64,000 nt of DNA from Nosema muscidifuracis (Eukaryota; Microsporidia; Nosematidae), in contig JAIOKI010000001.1 of assembly GCA_028335825.1 (NCBI GenBank), forward strand, positions 186,001-250,000, in the 5' to 3' direction. Positions within the stretch are counted from its first letter, which is position 1, and each line of letters begins with the position of its first letter. The position numbers and the translations under genes were made by a program. A model generated the notes under the pieces. That model was not told the DNA's origin. It was given only the letters and a program-made list of their open reading frames with translations, and did no database searches. Positions 11,722 through 21,668 of this stretch are shown here, one piece after another.

Positions 11722-13140
11722 ATGGCTTCTAAAATAGAATTATATTTTCAACTTGGTACTACAATTATAGATCCAGAATATAAAACAACATTTATACTAA
11801 AAAAGTTATTAGGAAGGGGTGCATATGCTCAATGCTATCTAGTAACCCAAGAAAATGATGAATCATATGCTATGAAAATAGTCAAACTAAAAGATATAAA
11901 AAGTCAGAAAGTGCATGAAAAACTTAAATCAGAAATAGAAATACATTCAGAACTTAATAATAAAAATATAGTAAAAATGTATAGACATTTTCGTAATGAA
12001 GATTATGTATTCATGATTTTAGAATTATGTGAGAGAGGAGCTTTAGATAGTCTTTTAAAAAGGAATGGTAAATTAAAAGAAAGATACGTCATTAACTTTG
12101 TTAAACAAATTATAGAAGGTCTTTTATATTTACATAATGAAGTTAATGTCGTACACAGAGATTTAAAATTAGGAAATTTATTTTTAGATTCAAAAATGAA
12201 TATAAAAATTGGAGATTTTGGATTATCTGCTCGTATTAAAAATGGAGAAAGAAAAATTACAATGTGTGGTACTCCTAATTATATAGCACCAGAAGTATTA
12301 TTTGGTAAACATAGTGGACATTCTTATGAAGTTGATATTTGGTCATTAGGTGTAATAATTTATACATTACTTATTGGAATACCACCATTTCAAAAGAAGA
12401 ATGTAGAAGAAATTTATAAAGAAATTAAAAGAAATAATTATATTTTCCCTGAAGATTGTGATCTATCAAGTGAAGCTATAGATCTTATAAATTCAATATT
12501 AACTTTGGATCCTTTAGAAAGACCTGGACTTGAAGAAATTCTTAATCACAAGTTTTTGAATAAAAGAGAACACTTTTTGTTACGTATATATAAAAATATT
12601 GTAACTAACAAATATAAAGAAGAAGAAGTTATTTCTGATTATGTATTATTTAGTATCCCTATAAGTAAATTAAAAGGTATAGGATATGTTCTTAAATCTG
12701 GAGTTAGTGGATTCTTTTTCAATGACAAGAAAAATATAATGCTAAAACGTAATCATAAAAGTATAATTTATATTCAAACTGATGTTATATATGGAAAAAA
12801 GACTTTTTTAAAAGAAGAACATTTTGTAGATAATTTACCTGAAGATTTACAATCTTCTTATAATGTTCTAAAATATTTTATCGATACTTTTGTTCACGAT
12901 TTTGATTTCTTAGATATTGTTCCATCTTTTATAATGAAAATACGTAAAATTAAAGGAGGGTTATTATTTGTAATGGCTGATAGCACTTTAGTATTTGATT
13001 TTACTAATGAAATAAGAGTAATTATTACTAGTGATGGAGAGAGAGTACAATGTTTAAAAAATAATGAACCATTTATGTTTAATAATGAAATAAGAGAAGA
13101 ATGTATAGAAATTATAAAAGGATGTCTTGGTGGTAAATAG
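11722..13140 (+). CDS. CDC5: Polo-like serine/threonine kinase
   Basis: A 472-residue polo kinase, the mitotic regulator of spindle poles, anaphase and cytokinesis. The kinase domain spans about residues 22-276: glycine loop GRGAYA at 31, catalytic K52 in AMKIV, HRDLKLGN with D147, DFG at 165-167, and activation loop KITMCGTPNYIAPE with T180 in the position of the activating threonine. The C-terminal part (about 315-470) has polo-box features: GIGYVLKSGVSGFFFND, then a DFVPSF-type stretch (LDIVPSFIMKIRK) and a final strand set. It is shorter than yeast Cdc5 (about 705) because the N-terminal extension and linker are trimmed. The start follows ATATCCCCTAG. Confidence 0.93.
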   Translation: MASKIELYFQLGTTIIDPEYKTTFILKKLLGRGAYAQCYLVTQENDESYAMKIVKLKDIKSQKVHEKLKSEIEIHSELNNKNIVKMYRHFRNEDYVFMILELCERGALDSLLKRNGKLKERYVINFVKQIIEGLLYLHNEVNVVHRDLKLGNLFLDSKMNIKIGDFGLSARIKNGERKITMCGTPNYIAPEVLFGKHSGHSYEVDIWSLGVIIYTLLIGIPPFQKKNVEEIYKEIKRNNYIFPEDCDLSSEAIDLINSILTLDPLERPGLEEILNHKFLNKREHFLLRIYKNIVTNKYKEEEVISDYVLFSIPISKLKGIGYVLKSGVSGFFFNDKKNIMLKRNHKSIIYIQTDVIYGKKTFLKEEHFVDNLPEDLQSSYNVLKYFIDTFVHDFDFLDIVPSFIMKIRKIKGGLLFVMADSTLVFDFTNEIRVIITSDGERVQCLKNNEPFMFNNEIREECIEIIKGCLGGK

Positions 13141-13706
13141 ATTGTTTATGCATTAAAAATTTTGAAAAGTCAAATATTTTTTTATTATTTAAAAATTAAA
13201 TTATAATAGCATAAATGAATTATTTAAAATTAGCATTATTTAAAATTAGAAATATTTAAAATTAGAATTACTTAAAATTAGAAATCATTTGTCATATATG
13301 AATTATTTAAAATATGAAATATTTAAAGATTAAATTATAATAGCATAAATGAATTATTTAAAATTAGAATTACTTAAAAATTAAACTAATTGAATTATTT
13401 AAAATTACAAATCATTTGTCATATATGAATTATTTAAAATATGAAATATTTAAAGATTAATTTAATTATAGCATAAATGAATTATTTAAATATTTAAAAT
13501 TAGAATTACTTAAAATTATAAATATTTAAAAATTAAACTAATTGAATTATTTAAAATTAGAATTATTTAAAATTAGAAATATTTAAGATTATAAATATTT
13601 AAAGATTAAATTATAATAGCATAAATGAATTGAATTATTTAAAATTACAAATCATTTGTCAAATATGAAACAAGAAATAACTTAAGTGTATTATCATAAT
13701 AAAAAC
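13141..13706. repeat. Intergenic AT-rich repeat
   Basis: Many imperfect copies of short units such as GAATTATTTAAAATTAGAAA and TAAATTATAATAGCATAAAT, in longer nested blocks of about 120-170 bases. No gene is seen. Confidence 0.75.
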
Positions 13707-15053
13707 ATGGAAGAAGTAAGGCAAATTTTAAATTATTACAAGACAATAAAAACAAAGACTTCTTATATAAAGAGTTACTTTGAACACATAAATGTAATAA
13801 ATAAAAAATCTTCTGAATTATTATTTCGTGCTACACAAATACCAAGAGATACATCCTGGCAAGATAATAATTTAGTAAATATGGTAGAAATGGGTGAAAG
13901 ACAAAGAGCTATTTATGATCAAGTATCATTTTCATTTAAAACTTTATTTACTGATTTGGATGATTTAGTGGGACAAATTAATGAAGAAATAAGAATGATA
14001 GAAACAGATTTATCAGAGGTTATTGAACAAAATGAACAAAGATCGAATGATCTTGAAACAGCAAAAAAAGCTCATATTGACAGTTGGATAAAAAATAAAG
14101 ATCCATGGATTACTGATATTAAACTTAAAATAGCTATTAAGAATATGTATAACTTAAAAGAAAACAATAATTCATTAATCAATACTAAGATATCAATTTA
14201 CAATGACAAATTTCTAAATACACAAGATTTGTATTCACAAATACTTCATAATTTTATAAAAATTCAGAGATCTTTATTTAGTGAATTATGTGATTCATCA
14301 ATTTTTAAGATTTCGAATTACGAAGAATCAGAAAAATATTTTGATGCTATTTCTGATAATAATAAAGAAATTGTAGAAGGGAAAATTATTAATGCATATG
14401 AAGGTATTATTCATAGTATAAATAATGAATTACAAAAAAAGAATATATCTATATATAAAAATATTGAACCTATTAAATATGGATTATGTAAAATACGTCG
14501 TGGATTAACAGGAGATTGGATGCTATTTTTTATTTCTGTTACAAAATCTAAATTTGCTCATTTTTTTGATATTTCTAATATAGATCTAAAAATTCTTCAA
14601 AAATATTCTGAAGTACTTTATAAACTCAAACAGAGTACAAATAGATCTATTGTATCAATATTTGATTCAAGAAAGAATAATATAAATTATACAGATGAAA
14701 GATTAATATCTCTTTTATCTGAAGATATAAGAGAAAATATTGATAAATTAATTGATAATATTTATATGAGTATTAATTTAAAAAATAAAAGGTTAAAAAT
14801 AGATAAAGATAAATGTATTATTACTATTGATGAAAAGATACAAAATGGTATATCAAGTTTTTTAGGAATGAATATGATAAGAATTAAGAGTTTTACATTG
14901 ACAAGTTGTTATGAATTATATTTTATTATGAAGAAGAATGATGAAAAAGTAGAAATTAATGAATTTAATGAAAAAGATAAGGAAAATGTTTTAGAAGAAA
15001 GTTCAAAAGGAGTAATAATTAAAATAGAAGAAGAAAATCCATGGGCTGAATAA
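13707..15053 (+). CDS. Probable BAR/PH-domain protein (Slm1/Ask10-like, tentative)
   Basis: The frame is open from 13686 but the first ATG is at 13707, giving 448 residues. Residues about 20-230 are long amphipathic helices with a BAR-like composition (for example LNTQDLYSQILHNFIKIQR). Residues about 255-385 could be a PH-type module: a basic strand pair KIRRGLTGDWMLFFISVTK, ending before a final strand set ITSCYELYFIMKK. The tail is acidic and ends ENPWAE. F-BAR plus PH in this order is found in the yeast Slm and Ask10 proteins, which act at plasma-membrane eisosomes and TORC2. That relation rests on architecture only. No CCC signal is visible before the ATG. Confidence 0.5.
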   Translation: MEEVRQILNYYKTIKTKTSYIKSYFEHINVINKKSSELLFRATQIPRDTSWQDNNLVNMVEMGERQRAIYDQVSFSFKTLFTDLDDLVGQINEEIRMIETDLSEVIEQNEQRSNDLETAKKAHIDSWIKNKDPWITDIKLKIAIKNMYNLKENNNSLINTKISIYNDKFLNTQDLYSQILHNFIKIQRSLFSELCDSSIFKISNYEESEKYFDAISDNNKEIVEGKIINAYEGIIHSINNELQKKNISIYKNIEPIKYGLCKIRRGLTGDWMLFFISVTKSKFAHFFDISNIDLKILQKYSEVLYKLKQSTNRSIVSIFDSRKNNINYTDERLISLLSEDIRENIDKLIDNIYMSINLKNKRLKIDKDKCIITIDEKIQNGISSFLGMNMIRIKSFTLTSCYELYFIMKKNDEKVEINEFNEKDKENVLEESSKGVIIKIEEENPWAE

Positions 15054-15558
15054 ATTTTTTAACAGTATTTTCTTATTTATCTTAAAAATATGAATTATTT
15101 GTAATTATACTTATTTTAATTATATTTATTTTAATTATATTTATTTTAATTATACTTATTTTAAAAAGACTTGTTTAAATTATACTTATTTTAATTATAC
15201 TTATTTTAATTATAGTTGTTTAAATTTTGTTATTAGTATTTTTAAATATACTTGTCAATAATATTTTAATTATAGTTGTCAATAATATTTTAATTATACT
15301 TGTTAAAAATACTTTTTAATACCCTTAATATTATTCATTAATAAAATTAAATAATATTCTTAATAATATTCACTAATAAAATTTAATAAAATTTATTAAT
15401 ATTCATTAATAATAACACAATACCTTAATAGCATTTAATAAAATTTAATAATTATTATTAAATTTTTTTATCAATTTTTATTTCATACAAACAAACTATT
15501 TTTTTTGCATAAAAAGGGTCAAAAAAAAAATATAAATAAGAAAATTATTTCACCCCAC
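15054..15558. repeat. Intergenic AT-rich repeat
   Basis: Repeated TTTTAATTATACTTA units (about 15100-15310) followed by repeated TTAATAATATTCATTAATAA-type units. No gene is seen. Confidence 0.7.
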
Positions 15559-17115
15559 ATGAATAAAAAAATTAAAATTACAGATAATTTAAAAAAACCT
15601 AGTACAAAAGTATCTTATGGTACTGCAGGTTATAGATCTAATACTTTTGATCTTATTAATATAATATGTAGATCATCATTTATAGCTTACTTGAGATCTT
15701 CTTCATTTGCTGGTAAACGTATTGGTATAATGATAACAGCTAGTCATAATCCAGCAGATTATAATGGAGTAAAATTTATTGATCATAATGGGAATATGTT
15801 AGATAAATCTTGGGAGAAATGTAGTGATGATCTTGTAAATTGTGAAGATAAAGATTTTCATAATATGTTAAATAAAATTTTAAGAAAGAATAGTAATCTT
15901 TGTGATATTGATGATGGTATTACTGGTCATGTAGTTATAGGAAGAGATACTAGAGAATCAGGTAAAGAAATATCTGAAAATATTAAAGATGTATTATCAC
16001 AAGTAGATTGTATAGTAGAAGATTATGGAGTATTAAGTACTCCAGAAATGCATTATTTAATTAGAATGTCTAATAATAAGAATATTTTAGAAGAAAAAGA
16101 AAATTATTTAGATAATTTATTAAGTAATTATAGAAAATTAAGAGATCTTACAGGACATGATTTATCAGTAATGGTAGATACTGCTAATGGAGTAGTAAAA
16201 AAAAATATTACAGAAGATATGGAAATAAGAATTATTAATGAAAATACTGGTATTTTAAATGAAAAATGTGGAGCAGATTTTGTTAAGACACATAATCAAT
16301 TACCTTTTATAAATAATTTTAATTTTAAAAATGAGAATGAAAATACTTTATTCGCATCTTTTGATGGAGATGCAGATAGATTAATATTTTTTACATTACA
16401 AAATGAATTTACTTTAATAGATGGAGATGCACAAGCTGTGATATTAGCAAATTATATAAAAGGTTTACTAGAAAATGTAGGTCTTCGTCTTAGGATAGGT
16501 GTTATTTTATCTTATTATTCTAATGGAGCAGCTTTAGATTCTTTAAATAAATTTGATACAGAGATGGTACAGACTGGAGTTAAGAATTCAGTAAAAGCTG
16601 CTAAGAAATATGATATAGGAATATATTTTGAACCAAATGGACATGGAAGTGTAATATTTTCTAATAATGCTATACAAGCATTTAATTCTGGAAGTACTAA
16701 AGAATATGAAATATTACAAATTATTTCTAATATGTTTGATCCTTGTATAGGAGATGCCTTAGCAAATTTATTAGTTTTTAAATGTATCTTGTCTAATGTA
16801 ATAAATCTTAAACCTTATAAAGAAAATGGAAGTAGATTATTAACAGTTAGAGTAAAAGATAAATCTTTAATAACAGTTAATGACCAGAATGATGTATTAT
16901 ATCCTAAAACATTACAAGAAAGAATTAATGAAGAAATAGATCGATATGGAGGAAGGTCTTTTATAAGACCATCAGGTACAGAAGATCTTATACGAATATA
17001 TGCTGAATGTTCTAATCAACAAGATTCAGATATTTTAGCATTAAAAGTTGCACAACTTGTTTATGATATGTGTGAAGGAATTGGGAATCATCCTGAAATT
17101 GATTATTCTAAATAA
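15559..17115 (+). CDS. PCM1: Phosphoacetylglucosamine mutase
   Basis: This enzyme converts GlcNAc-6-phosphate to GlcNAc-1-phosphate on the way to UDP-GlcNAc, needed for chitin of the spore wall and for protein glycosylation. The open frame reaches back to 15505, but the CCCC at 15553-15556 and the ATG at 15559 mark the start (518 residues, close to the usual 530-550). Landmarks: GTAGYR at 21-26, catalytic serine S62 in TASHNP, metal-binding DGDAD at 269-273, sugar-recognition FEPNGHGSV near 357-365, and phosphate-binding RPSGTED near the C-terminus. All key residues are present. The GHGS form of the sugar loop separates it from phosphoglucomutase. Confidence 0.95.
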   Translation: MNKKIKITDNLKKPSTKVSYGTAGYRSNTFDLINIICRSSFIAYLRSSSFAGKRIGIMITASHNPADYNGVKFIDHNGNMLDKSWEKCSDDLVNCEDKDFHNMLNKILRKNSNLCDIDDGITGHVVIGRDTRESGKEISENIKDVLSQVDCIVEDYGVLSTPEMHYLIRMSNNKNILEEKENYLDNLLSNYRKLRDLTGHDLSVMVDTANGVVKKNITEDMEIRIINENTGILNEKCGADFVKTHNQLPFINNFNFKNENENTLFASFDGDADRLIFFTLQNEFTLIDGDAQAVILANYIKGLLENVGLRLRIGVILSYYSNGAALDSLNKFDTEMVQTGVKNSVKAAKKYDIGIYFEPNGHGSVIFSNNAIQAFNSGSTKEYEILQIISNMFDPCIGDALANLLVFKCILSNVINLKPYKENGSRLLTVRVKDKSLITVNDQNDVLYPKTLQERINEEIDRYGGRSFIRPSGTEDLIRIYAECSNQQDSDILALKVAQLVYDMCEGIGNHPEIDYSK

Positions 17116-17555
17116 ATATACTGTAAAGCTTATTATTTAAAAGAGATATATAAATTATCTTTATTAAGATACTTAATATTTTTGAATATATTTCTACTAA
17201 TTTTATCATTCTTAATAATTTATTTTATATTATATTTCATTAATTTATAATTCATATTTCTTTTTAATAATTTTATTATTCTTATTTCTTTTAATTATAC
17301 TTCATTAATTTATAATCAATTTATCATTTTTAATGATTTATTTTATATTATACTTAATTATTTATCATTCTTAATGATTTTAATCAATTTATAATTCATA
17401 TTTTTCTAATAAATTTATAATTCTTGATGATTTATTTTTGAATGAAAATTCCTTTCAAAAAAAGGATCCTCATATTTGTAATAAAATCATATTATAAATG
17501 TACAGAAAAAATTATTTGATTAAAATATATCTTTTAAATTTTTTTGTACCCCAAA
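17116..17555. other. Intergenic spacer
   Basis: AT-rich with repeated short blocks such as TTCTTAATAATTTATTTTATATTAT and TTAATTTATAATTCATATTTC. The CCCC signal for the next gene is at 17549-17552. Confidence 0.6.
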
Positions 17556-18128
17556 ATGACAGAGTCTGGTACTCAGCAAGCAGAAAAAATTGAACTTCAT
17601 ATAACTGCATCCCAAGATAATAAAAGTGAATTTTCTGATTTATTCTGTTATAAAGATAAAAGAAAACCAGTTATATGGACAGAAGAAGAAGAACTAATAC
17701 TAAAAGAAGGTATTCGTAGGTTTGGTAAAGGTAATTGGAGTAAAATACTAGCTGAATATAAAGATGATTTTGATTCACAAAGAAGATATAAAGATTTAAG
17801 TGATAAATTACGAAACTGTGAAAGAAACACTTCATACAGAAGAAGAATAAAAAGAGATTATTGGGAAGTTGATAAAAATGATAATACTATATTAAATAAG
17901 ATGAATGAACCTGTTATAGTATCTTGTAGATTACCATTTGAAGCAGCTAGTAAGATAGCTTTTTCTAAGAATTATAAGGAAGGTAATCATGTTATAAGGA
18001 TATGTTATGAAGAAGCTGGTCAGAAATGGTATCATGTATACAATGCAAGGTATGATAAGACAGCACGAGGGGGTGTAAGAATTAGGAAAATAGCAGGACA
18101 AAGTTTATATAGGAATGATGGAATGTAG
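17556..18128 (+). CDS. Myb/SANT protein, telomere-repeat-binding-factor-like
   Basis: A 190-residue protein; the start is set by CCCC at 17549-17552 and ATG at 17556. Residues about 38-90 form one Myb repeat: W41 in IWTEEEELILKEGIRRFGKG, W61 in NWSKIL, and a third helix ending DLSDKLRN. This helix corresponds to the telobox VDLKDKWRN of TRF1/2, Taz1 and Tbf1, with the usual tryptophan replaced by leucine. A single C-terminal-type Myb repeat and the GKGNWSKIL turn are typical of duplex telomere-binding proteins. The remaining about 100 residues are basic and unfamiliar, with no TRFH dimerisation domain visible. Binding to telomeric repeats is inference. Confidence 0.7.
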   Translation: MTESGTQQAEKIELHITASQDNKSEFSDLFCYKDKRKPVIWTEEEELILKEGIRRFGKGNWSKILAEYKDDFDSQRRYKDLSDKLRNCERNTSYRRRIKRDYWEVDKNDNTILNKMNEPVIVSCRLPFEAASKIAFSKNYKEGNHVIRICYEEAGQKWYHVYNARYDKTARGGVRIRKIAGQSLYRNDGM

Positions 18129-18802
18129 AATATATAATAAACAAAGGAAATGTCTTATTTTAAATGATAAAATTTTATGATATTTGGAATGACAGCTATC
18201 AAAATATAATGACGTCATTAGGTATACTTAATAAATTTATATTATTTCATTTATTTGACTTTTTTATTTTAGACCTTTAATTTTTTATTATTATCATTTA
18301 TGCTAACGAGAAAAAAATCTATTCAGTAGATTTTTAGATAGAATGTTTTTAATTAGATAAATTGGAAAAAAATCATTTAATGTTCATAGATTAACTAAAG
18401 ACTTTTCTAATATAAAAAGAACTTATTTTTAATTCAATTTATTTTAAATTCATGGTTTTAATATACAGTAGAGCTGATGCTCATTACTTTGATAATGTTT
18501 GATTATTTATTTATTCAATTTATTTATATGAATAACTAAAGACTTTCCTAATATAAAATGATATTATTCTAATTCAATTATTTTATTTGAATAACTAAAG
18601 ACTTTCTTAATATAAAATGATATTATTCTAATTCAATTATTTTATTTGAATAACTAAAGACTTTTCTAATATAAAATGAACTTATTTTAAATTCAATTTA
18701 TTTATGTGAATGATGAAAAATAATTTATCCAAATTCTTTAGATGAAAGGGATAAAAAAATAAAAAGTTGAATATCAATTATTTTGAATTTTGATCCCTAA
18801 AA
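18129..18802. repeat. Intergenic region with a 59-bp tandem repeat
   Basis: From about 18391 to 18715 there are three good copies (starting near 18530, 18589 and 18648) and one weaker copy of a 59-base unit beginning GAATAACTAAAGACTTT. The unit lies upstream of the Hel2-like gene. Confidence 0.8.
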
Positions 18803-20065
18803 ATGAGTTTTGAATGTGTAATATGTATATATAAACCTCAATATATATTAGAATATGAATGTAAACATCAAGTATGTGTACATTGTGGTATCAGACTTCT
18901 TAAATTATACGAAACTTCAAATTGTCCGTTATGTAAACAAAAATCAAATTCTTATAGAATAAAAAGCTTAAAAAAAAATAAAATTATCAAAGAAATATTT
19001 TTAAATGAAATTGTATATGAGAATGATGAATGTAAATCTGTAGTAGATAATCTTCTTCTTAAAAAATGTCAGATTTGTTCTTTAATATTAAAAGATACTT
19101 ATAAATTAAGATCTCATTATAGAGAAATTCATTCAAATATGCTTTGTTTTGAATGTACAGATAATAAAAAACAATTTTGGTTTGAATATGTCTTGTACAA
19201 TGTAACTACATTAAGATTACATAAAAAGGGTAAACTTAATGAAGATGGATTTCGAGGTCATGTTTATTGTCCATTCTGTAATATTTATTTTTATGATGAA
19301 AAAAGTGCTAAACATCATTGTAATCAATCACATGTACTTTGTGCTGTATGTGATATATTAGGAAACAAAAACAAATATTATAAAGGATTTTCCGAACTTG
19401 AAATTCATTTTAAAAATGCGCATTATTGTTGTACCTACAATTATTGTTTAGGAATTAAAGCTTACGCTTTTCCTTATAAAACTGAACTTTTAGAACATCT
19501 TCTTAAATTTCATAAACAGAGTGCGAAATTAAGTGATATAAGAACTAATCAAGAATGTAATGTTGAATATTTTGATCCATATTATTTAAATAATCAAAAT
19601 TATATAAAATCAAAAGTACTAAATGAAAGTTTAATTAATTTATCTATAAATAAAGTAGAAAAAAATAATTTTACTAAAGAAATTCCTAATTATTTAGATA
19701 GAGCAAAATTATCTGAAATAAAAAGACAACAATCTCTTAGAAAAGCTTTAATTAAAAGATCACTAAATACTAATCAAGAAGAAGTTATTTCTATAGTTGA
19801 AGAAATCGTTACAAAAAAATTATCAGTTAAAGATGGATTTGAAGATCTTAAATTGATTATTAAAGATAATTCTTTATTAAAATTAGTTAAAGAAATATTT
19901 TGGGCTGATGTACAACAAGAAGTTAATGAATATTACAAAATATTAGAAAAACAAATATTGTTTCCAAAGTTTGAAAGTAAATCTGAAATAAAAAATCAAT
20001 CAAAAAAACAAGAAAAAAATGTTGGATTTAAAATAGTTGATTTGAATAATTATAAAAAAAAATGA
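18803..20065 (+). CDS. HEL2: RING/C2H2 ubiquitin ligase of the Hel2/ZNF598 family
   Basis: A 420-residue E3 ligase of the type that senses collided ribosomes and ubiquitinates small-subunit proteins to start ribosome-associated quality control. The N-terminal RING is complete (C5, C8, C20, H22, C25, C28, C41, C44). It is followed, as in ZNF598/Hel2, by a chain of C2H2 fingers between about residues 90 and 240: CQICSLIL...HYREIH, CPFCNIYF...HHCNQSH, CAVCD...HFKNAHYCC and a last ...HLLKFH. The C-terminal half is charged and helical. Yeast Hel2 is about 639 residues, so the disordered tail is trimmed. The start follows GATCCCTAAAA. Confidence 0.9.
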   Translation: MSFECVICIYKPQYILEYECKHQVCVHCGIRLLKLYETSNCPLCKQKSNSYRIKSLKKNKIIKEIFLNEIVYENDECKSVVDNLLLKKCQICSLILKDTYKLRSHYREIHSNMLCFECTDNKKQFWFEYVLYNVTTLRLHKKGKLNEDGFRGHVYCPFCNIYFYDEKSAKHHCNQSHVLCAVCDILGNKNKYYKGFSELEIHFKNAHYCCTYNYCLGIKAYAFPYKTELLEHLLKFHKQSAKLSDIRTNQECNVEYFDPYYLNNQNYIKSKVLNESLINLSINKVEKNNFTKEIPNYLDRAKLSEIKRQQSLRKALIKRSLNTNQEEVISIVEEIVTKKLSVKDGFEDLKLIIKDNSLLKLVKEIFWADVQQEVNEYYKILEKQILFPKFESKSEIKNQSKKQEKNVGFKIVDLNNYKKK

Positions 20066-20116
20066 ACATATAAAAATGTAAGTAAAATTTTTTTTTATTT
20101 TTTTTTCCCCTTTTAA

Positions 20117-20722
20117 ATGTCTGAGAATAATATCAATTGGGTAAATAATATTCCTTTACCATTACCAGGACCTTGTTATATAGAACCATCAATTAAAATA
20201 GATTTTAAAGATCATGACGACTCACTTGAAACATTTTTACCACCAACGATATACACAGATCCACTTAGTTTGTTAGATATTGATTATATGAAAATTGTAT
20301 TAGACGATTTATGTGGAAGTATAGAAGAGTCTAATATAAAAAAAAGTAAAATTTATGAAGAAGAATACGATTTTGAGAATTATATGCAAGATTCTTTTGA
20401 TAATGTACATGAATATGATCACCCAATAGATAAAAATATAAAAATAAAAAATGTGTACGACGTTTATAACGGTGATGATGATAAATATCTTGTTTTACAA
20501 GCAGAAAATATTAATTTAAATGGGAATGTTTTTAGTTTAGAAGATAATGAACATAGTAATTTACATAAATATCTTGTAAATGAAGATGGTGAAAAAATGT
20601 ATGAAGGTATTAGATTTACTAATAATGAATATATGGTGTGTAAAATAGTAGATGATAAAATGTATTATTATGATGTGGAATGCGTATTTAAATATAAAGA
20701 AGTTAATAAAAAAAATTATTGA
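20117..20722 (+). CDS. Acidic hypothetical protein
   Basis: A 201-residue acidic protein starting behind TTTTTTCCCCTTTTAA. It is rich in Asp, Asn and Tyr, opens with a proline-rich segment (NIPLPLPGPCYIEP) and has no recognisable domain, signal peptide or membrane span. Its last codons (FKYKEVNKKNY and the stop) are written in the first unit of the 58-bp tandem array that follows, so the array has either grown from the gene end or overwritten it. It lies 51 bases after the Hel2-like gene on the same strand. Confidence 0.75.
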   Translation: MSENNINWVNNIPLPLPGPCYIEPSIKIDFKDHDDSLETFLPPTIYTDPLSLLDIDYMKIVLDDLCGSIEESNIKKSKIYEEEYDFENYMQDSFDNVHEYDHPIDKNIKIKNVYDVYNGDDDKYLVLQAENINLNGNVFSLEDNEHSNLHKYLVNEDGEKMYEGIRFTNNEYMVCKIVDDKMYYYDVECVFKYKEVNKKNY

Positions 20723-21668
20723 TTTACAGTTTTTATTTCTATTATTCAAATATAAAGAAGTTAATAAAAAAAATTATTGATTTACAGTTTTTATTTCTAT
20801 TATTCAAATATAAAGAAGTTAATAAAAAAAATGATTGATTTACAGTTTTTTTTTCTATTATTTAAATATAAAGAAGTTAATAAAAAAAATTATTGATTTA
20901 CAGTTTTTATTTCTATTATTTAAATATAAAGAAGTTAATAAAAAAAATTATTGATTTACAGTTTTTATTTCTATTATTCAAATATAAAGAAGTTAATAAA
21001 AAAAATTATTGATTTACAGTTTTTATTTCTATTATTCAAATATAAAGAAGTTAATAAAAAAAATGATTGATTTACAGTTTTTATTTCTATTATTCAAATA
21101 TAAAGAAGTTAATTAAAAAAATGATTGATTTACAGTTTTTTTTTCTATTATTTAAATATAAAGAAGTTAATAAAAAAAATTATTGATTTACAGTTTTTAT
21201 TTCTATTATTTAAATATAAAGAAGTTAATAAAAAAAATTATTGATTTACAGTTTTTATTTCTATTATTCAAATATAAAGAAGTTAATAAAAAAAATTATT
21301 GATTTACAGTTTTTATTTCTATTATTCAAATATAAAGAAGTTAATAAAAAAAATGATTGATTTACAGTTTTTATTTCTATTATTCAAATATAAAGAAGTT
21401 AATTAAAAAAATGATTGATTTACAGTTTTTTTTTCTATTATTTAAATATAAAGAAGTTAATAAAAAAAATTATTGATTTACAGTTTTTATTTCTATTATT
21501 TAAATATAAAGAAGTTAATAAAAAAAATTATTGATTTACAGTTTTTATTTCTATTATTCAAATATAAAGAAGTTAATAAAAAAAATTATTGATTTACAGT
21601 TTTTATTTCTATTATTCAAATATAAAGAAGTTAATAAAAAAAATTATTGATTTACAGTTTTTATTTCT
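20688..21668. repeat. 58-bp tandem array with 290-bp higher-order period
   Basis: About 17 units of 58 bases, each containing AAATATAAAGAAGTTAATAA and GATTTACAGTTTTT. Unit variants recur in blocks of five: two units with TTTAAATAT, then three with TTCAAATAT, the third of which carries AGTTAATTAAA. The block repeats at about 20861, 21151 and 21441, giving a 290-base period. The array fills the whole gap between two convergent genes and supplies the end of each: the stop of the left gene at 20722 and that of the right gene at 21667. Confidence 0.95.

Noticed and set aside
20688-21668. CRISPR array
   Set aside because: Units are contiguous 58-bp tandem copies with no variable spacers, in a eukaryotic context.
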